Shown here piece by piece: positions 48,301-60,300 of a stretch of 64,000 nucleotides of DNA. How positions within the stretch are numbered: position 1 is the stretch's first letter; the number at the start of each line of letters is the position of its first letter. The position numbers and the translations under genes are program-made. Origin of the DNA: Arion vulgaris. Lineage: Eukaryota; Mollusca; Gastropoda; Stylommatophora; Arionidae. Location of the stretch: the NCBI GenBank assembly GCA_020796225.1, contig CM036762.1:16544786-16608785 (forward strand), in the 5' to 3' direction. The notes beneath the pieces were generated by a model. That model ran no database searches. It was not told where the DNA came from and worked only from the letters and a program-made list of their open reading frames with translations.

Positions 48301-51300
48301 TTTCCTCCCACTTATCTCTTGGTCTTCCTCTTGCTCTTCCCCTTCAACTTTCCCTCTAGTAAAGATTTTATCAAGGTGTCCTGCCTTTTTATGTGTCCAA
48401 AAAACTTTACTTGTCTGAATTTTATTTCTCTTAATAGTTGTTTCTTCATGCCTAGCTGTTCTAAAACTTGTTTATTTGTCTGTTTCTCTGTCCATGAAAC
48501 TCTGCGTATTCTTCTATATATCCACATCTCAAATGCATCAATTCTGTCTCCTAACTGATTGTTCATTGGTCTTTCTCTCTCTTTTCTTCCACCATTTACT
48601 TCTTTATAGAAGTGTTGGGGAGACGTAGTGATCTTGTGTGTGCTTGTATTAAGGCACTTTGTAAGTTATTTTCATAAGACTGTTCTTGATGCTGTCACTT
48701 CATCTTTTGCGTGGTCCTTCTCTTGCTTTGTACTCATTATACTTTTTCTGTGTGGCTCTCTGTGATAGGCGATACCAGGGCATTCTGGGCAGGTGTCCAA
48801 ACCATTTAATCTATTGTTCTTTTATGAATTCCATGACTGGTTTCACATCCAGTCTTCTTCTGATTTCTTCATTTCTACTTTTGTCTTTTATTGTCACACC
48901 TGCAGCTCTCCTAAGACACCTCATCTCTGTTATTATGATTTTCTGCTCATTAGCTGCTGTTATTGGCGATGTTCATTTGCCATTTCATAAATATCACAAA
49001 AGTTGGTCATTGTTTTTTTTCATAATCGAATCGATCAAACTGCGTGTAACAAATTGCTTCATATGTGTAGGAGCCTATCTTCTTCTCCTTTGCGTTTGTT
49101 CTTTACAACCAATTTTAATCACTCTTTGAGATATGTTTGATCTTTGCCAAGAACGTGTATACATTGCACATTGGTTTGGTAGGCCCCTAAATGCATAGAC
49201 TAAGACTTCTACACGTTTAGGACATGTGCATCTGATTTCAGCCAAACCTCCTTAGTCGCCTCTTACGACACGCGTGGCAGGTAACAGTGGTTCTATTCTT
49301 TACACCCCAAATTTGGGCCCGGTAACCACTTGGGCATAGGAGCCTATGATCCGAGGTGCAACATATTTCCGTTCTCAACACATATCAAACAAATCACAAA
49401 GAGTGATAAAATTTATTGATAAAAGTGAATGCAAACAAACAAACAAATAAAAATGTGAAATGAAAAACTGACCTCAAATTCTTCAGCCAAAAGAGCTTCA
49501 ATATCATCTTCATCTTCTTCTTCTGCTTCTTCCTCCTCTTCAGCCTCTGCTTCATCTTCTTTATCCTCTTCTTCATCCTCTTTGGATGCTAGTGACTGCA
49601 ATGAATAAACATTTTCAACAAAAGTATTTTACTTTTATGTGGAATAGCATATGATTGGATATAAAACGTTATTTGATAATGCAAAGAGATTACAATTCTT
49701 CTTCTTCTAGTTTAATTTCCCATGCTCATCTATCTAAAAACAGACAAGATTTGCCTCCATGCATCCAATCGTCTGTAGTAGGTCTGCGAGGGTGCCCCAC
49801 AATTACTCCTTTAATTTAAACTGGTTTGAGGCATTAATATCATTGAAGAGGTTATATCTGAAATTCATGTGATAGAAGCAGCTTTGTACCACCTGAAGAC
49901 TGTTTTCGATGTCTTTCCATCAAAGGCACAAAACATAATTATTTTCACAGATTCAATGTCTGCCCTTCAAGCTCTAGAAGATGGTGGACATTGTAAATCT
50001 GAACTATCCCATATAGTCCTAGATATTGACAGACTTATTACATCACATGACATCAAAATAACCATGCAGTGGATCCCTGGACATTCAAACACACCTGGAA
50101 ATGACAAAGCAGATAGGCTAGCCAAGAAAGGGTCAACACAGGAACAACCAATCACAGCAACAACTCTCCATACAGCAAAGCAAATCCTAATGACAACAAA
50201 TAAAGAAATTTGACTGAACAGATGGGCCATGGGAAACACAGGAAGATAGGTGTACAGCCATATGGCCAACCCTAACCTTAATGACAACATCAACCACCTT
50301 ACAAGAAGAGATCAGAGCACCATTTTTAGACTCCAAACCCAACACATAACACTTAATAATCACTTGAACAGAATTCATCCACAACACACTCCAGAGTGCC
50401 AACTGTGTGCACATCATCATGAAACCATTCACCACCACCTCTTCAAGTGTCAAGCACTAGATGACATCAGGAAGACCCTCCTTCCTCCAAGGCAAGATAA
50501 ATGGAACACATTATACGGAACAAAAGAACAACTTACAAACACATGCAGATACCACTACATAGCATTGGGTCGAAGGACAAAAGCTCAAGTGCCGCTGGAT
50601 CATTGAAGAAGAAGAAGAAGAGGTTATATGTTTGTAGGAAGTGTTCTTGAGTCTGGGAGGGCCATTTTGGATTCAACAATTGACATTAAAAATAGCAACC
50701 AAATTCAGTTCTTGTGCTCACCTTTCTGGCAGCACGTTTCTCGCTTCGCTCCTTTAAAAGTGCTTCTTTCCGCTTTGCAATTAAAGCATTCTGCAATAAA
50801 GTGAAAATTAATATCTTTATGTACAAACTATTCCTATAAAGTTTAGCAGTACAGAGTTCTTTCTAATGATAGATCTAATATTATATTTCTATCCTCCCGA
50901 GTGGTTACTGAGGCCCAAATTTGGGGTGTAAAGAATAGAACCACTGTTACCTGCCGCGCATGTCGTAAGAGGCGACTAAGGAGGTTTGGCTGAAATCAGA
51001 TGCACATGTCCTAAACATGTAGAAGTCTATGCATTTAGGGGCCTACCAAACCAATGTGCAACATATACACGTTCTTGGCAAAGATCAAACATTTCACAAA
51101 GAGTGATTAAATTTGGTCGTAAAGAACGAACGCAAAAAAGAGAGGGAGATATTTCTATCAGTAGTTACATCATTTCTACGCTGCGGTTGATAGATTTTGT
51201 AATCAAACATTACATGAGTGGGACTGAGCACCTGTGAGGCTGTATAAGGAGTGTGTTTATAATACAGTAACAGAAACAATCAGAATGAAAACTTGTTGAC

Positions 51301-54300
51301 ATCTGCTGGTGGAGATTGAGCGCATATAGGTCTGTCTGGGAAACAGAATTACAATAATTATGGGAAAGCTCTGAGGTTAATGAAAAAATAAATTGTGTCT
51401 GTAGAGGTTGTTCACTAATCTGCTGTTGACAACATCCCAAATCTATAAAAATTGCTTGTTACAGAAACTGCAATGAAAAACTGACAGCATTGTGAAAAAT
51501 TTAAGCACTACATTTAATTAGAAACGCTGAATTGGAAATTAATATAAATGTTACTGATGAGTTGCAGAAACATGATCCATAGAGAAAGAAAAGGAATTAG
51601 AGAGAGAATAGAAGATTGAGAGAATAAGTTATAATCATGTACAGGTATGAAGCTCTCAAGAAATACACCAAATAACAGAGAAGAAAGCAGAGGCAAAAAA
51701 TGGGCAACCCAGAGTCTGCGTGAAGTGTTGTGAACTCAGTTCATGAACCAACAAACTGACTCTTTACTTCCCAGTGCAGTTCTGGTACTCAGTTAAATTT
51801 TGGTCTACCTAAGAGCCCTGACGGCACCAACAAAATTCCACTCAATGGCATTGAATATATAGACAATCTTTCAAGCAAACAAAAATAAAAGGAAGGATTT
51901 TTAAAAAAATAGATCATATTTTAAACTGAACATTTCCACACCTCCGATATTTTCATATTAAAATAACAACAAATAAGATGATTAGTCTCATTTTTAAAAT
52001 GATGCATTAACAGCTGCTAAAACAATCTTCTTCTTCTTTGCGTTCGTTTTTACGACCAATTTTAATCACTCTTTGTGATATGTTTGATCTTTGCCAAGAA
52101 CGTGTATACGTTGCACATTGGTCTGGTAGGCTCCTAAATGCATAGATTTCTACACGTTTAGGACACATGCATCCGATTTCAGCCAAACCTCCTTAGTCGC
52201 CTCTTACGACATGCATGGCAGGTAACAGTAGTTCTATTCTTTACACCCCAAATTTGGGCCCCGGTAACACTCGGCGACTAAAACAATGAAAAATATATTT
52301 AAACTGTTAAAAAAAACTGTCGTTACTGCCTGTAGTACCGCTTTTTAGGGTAGTGTAGGACAGGTGGAACTATGGCCTGAGGAATTTAATGGCTGCATGG
52401 CTAGTGAAGACGCCGCAAAGCTGTTCAGGTTAGGATTTTTCATTTATGCCCACAACAGAAAAAAATTGTTGGCCTTATTGTGAATTAAACACGGGTTTCC
52501 TGCATGGAAACAGCGCTCTAATATATATTTTATTTATTAAAATTATGAATACTTGACCATCTTTATAAATTTTTGTCTAGGTTTCAGAGGTAATCAGACA
52601 TGCTAGCATTTTCTACAAAAATACCACATTAAAATAACAAAACACAACTGACTTTTTTGGCAAGAGCTTTTGCTTTGTTATGAGCTTTCTTGGCTAATCT
52701 TCTAGCCCTCTTTGCTCTCCAGGTGTCAAGTTTTGGTGGCAAAAGACGTCCAACAATATCATTTTCGGATACCTAAATAGAAATGACTAAAAATTAATTT
52801 TAACAGTTTGATGTAAGAAGAATTGAAATAAAAAGTAGATAATATGTTTCAGTTTCAGTTTGGAATATCTTCATTGCACTCGGACATGTCCATAGGTGCT
52901 CCGATCTCCTTCGCAATATCTCCAACAGCGCCAGCAACTGACCGTACCATTTCTATTTTGATTGATGAGCCAACTCGTATACCTGTTGTACCGTCCTTTT
53001 CTTGCCACACAAATCTTCAAACCCAGTTCTAGCAATCTAGAAGTTGACGTGGATTGGTTTAGATGAAGGTCTTCTCTGCGGTCACGCTCTATGAGGGTGT
53101 TCACAATGTCAGCTCTGTCCATTGGCTGGCCCTCTGATATAGCAGCAGTATAGCAGCAGAGCCAGCCAGTCTGTCTTCTCTCTCATTTCCAACGACACCC
53201 ATGTGCCCCGGAACAAAGACAAGTGTAATTCTGCAAATTGTTGATGCCTGCAGTGATTCAGTCTATTGCCTGCGCACTGAACCGGCCTCCACCTTTCGGA
53301 TCATACTCAATGAGTCACTCAGAATGCACGCATGAGTGTAGTTTTGTGACTCTAGCCAGAGTAGTGCATTGGTCACCGCCAGAACCTCCATTGTCATGCT
53401 GCTTGTTGTCATACTAAATGCACCACATGCTCTTTGACCATTCTGCCACATGAGCTTGCAAGAAGGCCCATGCAGATTTTCGTGACGAACTACCGATCCA
53501 TCCGTGTAAATCACAACGTCATCTGCACTGCAGTTTTCATAGATGATGGCTTTGACGTCTGCATTCAACGCCACGGGATTTCCCTCTCTGCAACCTTTGT
53601 CAAATAATATGTCATTGTGGTTATGCATGATTATGATAGTGACATTTTTGTTTTTGTATTTTGTAAAACTGCAGTACTTTATTTTTACATGTTTCACCAT
53701 TGCTACATAGTTTTACTGCAGTCTTCCTTATATCAATAACAGTGAGAAGAGAATAAGCAGTTTTAAGGACCCCAGGGGAATCACCAGAGTCAATGAATAT
53801 GTAAGAAGACCCAGGGGAAGCAGCGGAAGTCAATGAATATGTAAGAAGACCCAGGGAAGCAGCGGAAGTCAATGAATATGTAAGAAGACCCAGGGAAGCA
53901 GCGGAAGTCAATGAATATGTAAGAAGACCCAGGGGAAGCAGCGGAAGTCAATGAATATGTAAGAAGACCCAGGGGAAGCAGCGGAAGTCAATGAATATGT
54001 AAGAAGACCCAGGGAAGCAGCGAAGTCAATGAATATGTAAGAACACCCAGGGGAAGCAGCGGAAGTCAATGAATATGTAAGAAGACCCAGGGAAGCAGCG
54101 GAAGTCAATGAATATGATTAATAAATAGACAGTGAACAAGTATTAGGGCTTCCAGAAAAAACCAATTACCATACACAGGATTTGAACCACAAACCCTAAT
54201 GTCTTACAGCATCTATTGCCTAGCCCTACAGACAAACATTTTTAACAATACAACCAGCTAGCCCTCCAAAAAAGAGCTTCTTTTATAAACAGCGTAGTCT

Positions 54301-57300
54301 GTTGAGCACAGAATAATCAGGTCATATTCAATCAAACAGTTTTCGCACAAACACATGCGATAAGCTTTTTGTGCTTGTATATTTGAGACGAAACAACAGC
54401 ATACGTACACACAGGTGTACACATATATCGTACATGCACACATCATTCATAGCTAGCTTCAAGTTTATTGTGAGAAGAGAATACAGAGTTTTAAGAACAC
54501 CAGGGAAAGCACCAGAGCTAAAGAATATGATCAATAAATAAACAGGGAACAAGTATTAGGGGGCTTCATGATTGTGGTAGTGAAACATTGCAACTAAGAC
54601 TAGATAAAGTCACGGTTCAGAAATTGGCAGGTAGATGAAGACACCAATAACAACATACAATAAAAAGAGATTGGGTACTAGAGCTAAGGGAAGACCAAGA
54701 AAAAGATGGATAGACAATATCAAGACCACACTACATAAGCACGGATATAACACAACATGGGTGACTCATCTGGCCCTAGAACGCAAATTAAAACTCCCAT
54801 CCCTACGCTTAACGGCGAGAGTGGACTGCCAACTACGTCTTCCATCTGGGAATAGACAATAGATAGATGAAGACATGTGAGTAGATCTATTTCTTAGTTC
54901 ATAGTTCATAAGTACGGTTCCAACTTCACTGCAAAGGGTCACCCCATAATTGCTCCATTCCTGTGCCAATGAAAATCACACAAAATACTAACAACTGTGA
55001 AATGTTTCCTGTGTGAACTAATTCCAGAATGAAACAGAATGAGGATCTATTTCTTCGGATTAACAAGAAAATGTGTATTGTCACTCTTCATTCATTCCTC
55101 ATTATAATGTGGTATCTCTAGATCGTTTTTATCCAACCAAGAAGACTCCCATTCTCAGAAGGATAAGCAAACTCTCTGTGGTGTAGAGGCTAGGTGTTCG
55201 CCTCTGCTTCCAAAAGTATTTGGCTCCTTTCCTAATGATATTTTTCCAGAGATTCCAGATCTGAGTGTAGGTGAGATCGAGTTCTATCAGAGACGAACGA
55301 TAAAACTTATGTTCCCGTGTTTAAGTTGAGCATGTAAAAGAACCCTTGACAGCTCAAAATGGAGAAGAGCAGGCTGGAACGCCACTGCCTGAGTAAATTT
55401 CATTAGAAAAATGTAAAAATTTTTAATTCCTACACAAATATTTTCACCTCTATTTTTTCTTTATAATTACATTGAAGACCCTCATCAGTGCTACGGAGTT
55501 AGTACACTGCCATTGAGATCTTCCTTTGTAAGAAAGAGATTGGACCACACATCATGAGTACCAAAGTGCAATGATGATGGTCCTACCAATCAATCAATGC
55601 ACACTCAAGAGGTGGAGCATCCTACTTGTAGATAAGAAGGTAAAGGAAACATGGTGGGACAGTCAGGTTGTAAGGAAGAAGTGGAGATAACTGGGAACTA
55701 AAGGGTTTCACATGACAAGAAATTGAGATAACTAAGTGAAGCAGATGTTAAAAATTTGAGAAACTCTACAATTTAATAGTGTAAATTGGTTCTGTATCAC
55801 CCGTGTGTTGCCAGGGCTTGCAAGAGGAGAAAAGAATAGTAACACTGTGACCTTCAAGGCATGTCATAAGAGGCGACTAAGGTAGAGAAGCTACCCTCAT
55901 AAATAAGAAGCGTCGCAGAAATTGGATGTGCATGCCTACTTGTAGGCGCATAACTGGCACAATGTACAATCGCTCTTAGGCTTAGAACACATGCAAATCA
56001 CAAAGAGTGTTTTTTTTACAAGTGATCGATATGGAGCGTTTGAAGAAGAAGAAGGTTCTCTATGTTATCATCATATCTACAATGAATAGTATAAATAAAT
56101 GTGATCGTATCTCTAGACGTTGCAGTAACTTAATAATAAATTATACTCAAACACATGAGAACAAAATGATATTCAAGTGAGAACTTGTAATGTAAAAAAA
56201 ATATGTCTAGTGGATATAGACTCAAGTAAAAGTTCAACACAATTAGAAAGTTGGTCAGAAAACACAATATATCATTTAAAAAACATGATTTCATCAACAT
56301 TATATTTGAACTCAAACACAATAAAGTCCATTGAAAATGATTATAATCGGATTACATACATTAGTTTATTCCTCTCGTATCATTATATGTAACATATGAC
56401 CTGCAAGCAATTTCTCCATACCACTCTATCTTGAGCAGCCTGTTCAGTCTCCTCTATGGAACTGAATTTGATATTTCTTGACTCCTGGTGCATCCTTTCT
56501 TTCTTTAACCATTTACCTTCCACTTTAATGTCTATTTTGTGAATCTTTGATCATTTCTTCTCAGAGTATGCCCAACATATCTTCGTCTTCTGTTTCTTAT
56601 AACAGTTGCTACTAGTGGTTGACCAGACATTTCTCTGATTTTATTACTTCTGAGTTCGTCCCATTTTTGTTCATTATTTTTCGCAAATTACTTGCTATAT
56701 TTTAAATCATTTTCAAACTCTATCTGGCATATTCTAGAATTAATGCACAACTTTAAATTAAAAATTCATAATTTAGATTTAAAACTATATAATATGGAGT
56801 ATCAGTTTAATGGACTTTAAACAGCTAATGTTGCTTTGACAAATTGTAGCATAATTTCTTTTTTTTAGCATTTCCTTGCAATCAAAATTGATAGCCAAAT
56901 AGGTGATCTGCTCTGTTAGTAGATTAGACAGACCAACCTGCAATAAAATGGCTGCATCAGGGAATAGCCCAGCTTCTTGTAAGTATCTGACTTCATCTGC
57001 TGTACGAGGGAAACCTTCCATAACAAAACCTACAGATCTGTAGACAAAAATAAAAGACATCTTACAAAATAAATCTAAAAAACTTCATTAACTTCTGTTT
57101 ATATATGCCACCAGGTAGAGCCACATACTAAAGTAATAATATAACTCTCTAGACATTATAAATTGGTAAACTTGACTGTTGAAAATGTAGAAGTTATTTC
57201 GAAATAAACACCAGAACCAGTAGTTTATCAGTATAGGAAGAGTACATCAAAGAGAACAGAAAGTAATAAAGAGGCAATAAGAAGTAAGAAGATTAAAATC

Positions 57301-60300
57301 TTAACATGGTCACTTCATAAAATTGTTGAAAGTTCTTTATCTTTACAGTAAAATGATGACATCGCCTGGAAAGTTGGTTTGTTAATTAGTTATTAGAACT
57401 GATGTCACTGCCCTCTGGACAGATTCAGTGCTAAGTCTCTTTCAGCAGATGGCGAAGACTATTTATACCAGTAGTTTCCAATGTGCACTGGTTATACAAA
57501 AGTCATCCACCCAGAGACCCCTGCATAATCATGCCATAGTTTATGCGAAATGTCTTCAATCTCAAGATATGAACAGAGTTGGTTCAAGCCTGTGTAGTGA
57601 CTAACTATAATTTAAAACTTTCATATATTTTTTCCTAAAGTTTAGTTTTACAGTCTTTTGAACATTTAAAATTGATGCACCTCAATAAATTTTGTCTACA
57701 TCTATGATGTTCTACAATCATTTCTTAAACCAAATTACGAATTTTTCAATTTCAATGTTGTATCAGTCCTAAGATATATTATATATTAAAGAGTTGGAAA
57801 ACGACTAAAAGACATAGAAAGTAAATTGAATGCATTTGAAAAATGTCTACAAAAAAAAATGAACATAAAATGGAACAATTTCAGAAGTGATGAAATTAGA
57901 GAAATGTCTGGTCAACCACTAGCAAAAAATGTTATAAAAAAGCGAAGATGGAGATATGTTGGGCACACTCTGAGAATAAATGATCAAAGAATCACAAAGT
58001 GGACATTCAAATGGGAGGCAAAAAGTTCAAGAAAGATTGAATGCTCTATGGAAATCCAGAAACAAACTTTAGTGAGAGGGGTGAAAAATATCGGACACAA
58101 TTTCATAGAAGAGATTGAACAAGCTTCCCAGGATAAAGCAGTATAAAAAAAATTGCTTGGACACCCTATGTAATGTGTAGCAGTATGAGAGGAATATAAT
58201 AATATTGTTAGTTACAGAAATGACAGCATCCTTGAATATGTTAACTAAATTAACAATTAACAAAAAAATGTGCCTACACACATTTGTGTTGTCCTTGATA
58301 TAATCCTATATTGTTTTGATTTCATTTTGGAGGCATGAAATGAATTTTGACATGAAATAAAAATGAACATATGCTGCATGAAATCAGATAGGACCTTAGC
58401 AGTATCTAAACATCTTCAACTATCAACTTCAACTATCTTTAACTTTATTGCATCAAGTAATATATGTGAGTCAAGTGAGATCAAAACAAACACAAAGCTG
58501 AGAATCTTTCAATCAAATGTAAAGTCAATGATGTTCTATGGCACGGAAACATGGAGGACAACAAAAGAAACCACCAGAAAACTACAGACCTTCATAAATG
58601 GATGTTTACATAGAATAGAGGGACTGAGATGGTATGATAAGATTATGAACAAACTCAGAGAAAGAACTAAGCAGATACCAATGGAGAAACGTTAATGAAG
58701 AGGCAGAATGGAAGCATTGCAAAAAGGCAATGTTTTGAAACCCTGAGGAAAAGAGGAATAGGGAAACTGATGTTAAAAGGATAAGTAAAACATGGACAGA
58801 ATTGGAAGGGATGGCAAGAGAGAGGAAGAGCTGGAAGACGTTTTTTGAAGACCTGTGCTCCATTGGGAGTTGAAAGATGAAGAAGAAACCAAATTTCTAC
58901 AAGCTTTCGCCACTCTCAAAATTACATTAGGGTCCCTCATCAGTGTTGCAGAGTTTGTGAGAACATCTTTATAAGAAAGAGATCAGAGCACACATAGCTA
59001 TTAACCAAAGTGCAATCATGATTGTCCTATCAATCAACTACTTAGTATTAACAATTTCTTAGCTTTCATTTGTGCAAACTGCAAAATACCTCAAAAATTG
59101 TGTTGCCCACACCTAGTCTGTAAAAACACAATGCTCCTAAACATGACTTAATTGAAGCACAGCTCGCGAGCTCGTGATAATTTCTTAAGCTAAACTTACT
59201 TGTATGGCTCCATTATCCAATACGGTTTGAGTATGCTATCTAGAATCTCAACAGGCAAAGGTTCATTGCTTTCCAAATTTGCCTTGATAGCCTCTTCATC
59301 TTCTGTGAGCTCCAGTATTTCCTCTTTCTAAATAAGGTTTCATTTGAACAAAAAGAACATAACATGAATGCTACAACATGCAATTGTCATAACTTAGTAG
59401 AAAGCAACAAAGCAGAAATAGTGCTAAATTGACTTCTACCATATTCAAATTGCGCAAAAGTTCATTTATATTGAAACATACATGAAAAATATGTACATAA
59501 TCAAATACATCAGAGGGAAAGAGAAAGAAAGGCAGACCACGGACAACATGGAGCGCATGATGGAAGAGGAACTGGACACCGCATCTCTGACGTGGGGCTC
59601 TGCGCTGAAGGTTGCAGGGGACAGGAGAGCATGGAAAGTCCTTTCTGAAGCCCCATGTGTCACTAGGCATGACGGGATTAAGTAAGTAAGTAAGTAAGTA
59701 ATCAAATACATATGAACACTACAACATTGAATTTCTAACATACTGAAACACAAGAACACATTTAACACTAAGTCTACCAGCGCACAATATTAACTCAAGT
59801 AGCTCTGTGTTTCTTCTTGTTATAATCAGCTCATGAAGACATCTCTCTCTCTCTCGCGATCACTGCCCAGACCGATGTACCTGACTTCCCCATAAATTCT
59901 ATTCATGTGGAAATCTGATTCATGCAGCCTTAGCGTTTGTGTGTTTTACGTCACATCTTCAGCACCATTTGGAGCTTTGGTGCTTATCCTTCGGCGATGT
60001 GTCCGGTTTCAGCCAGCGTTTACTCGGTTTGCTCTCCGTTCTGTAGCCATCTAGTGTTTTTTATGGTGTGCGGTAGCTAGCCCCACCCCAACCTCCAATA
60101 TAACTTGACAATAAGTAGGTCAACAGGTCAACTAAATATACACATGAGTAATGTCAAAATACAACAGACTCCAGAATTCAAATATCTCGGGAGTATATTC
60201 ACAGCAGATGGAAAGATGGACAGAGAAATCGAGACTAGATGCCAGAAGGCGAATGCCAACTGTCACCACTATTAAAACATCCGAGCATTAACATGGCAGT

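Noticed and set aside
48686..49129. Plus-strand 147-codon ORF
   Set aside because: It is antisense to a LINE 3' fragment and runs into a SINE; composition is typical of reversed LINE sequence.
49394..49576. Lys/Met-rich ORF overlapping 49473-49595
   Set aside because: Another frame of the acidic AK9 exon.
53621..54108. Repetitive minus-strand ORFs with an ASLGLLTYSLTS pattern
   Set aside because: Translation of the 40-bp minisatellite.
53765..54117. CRISPR-like regular spacing
   Set aside because: There are no unique spacers; it is a head-to-tail minisatellite in an animal genome.
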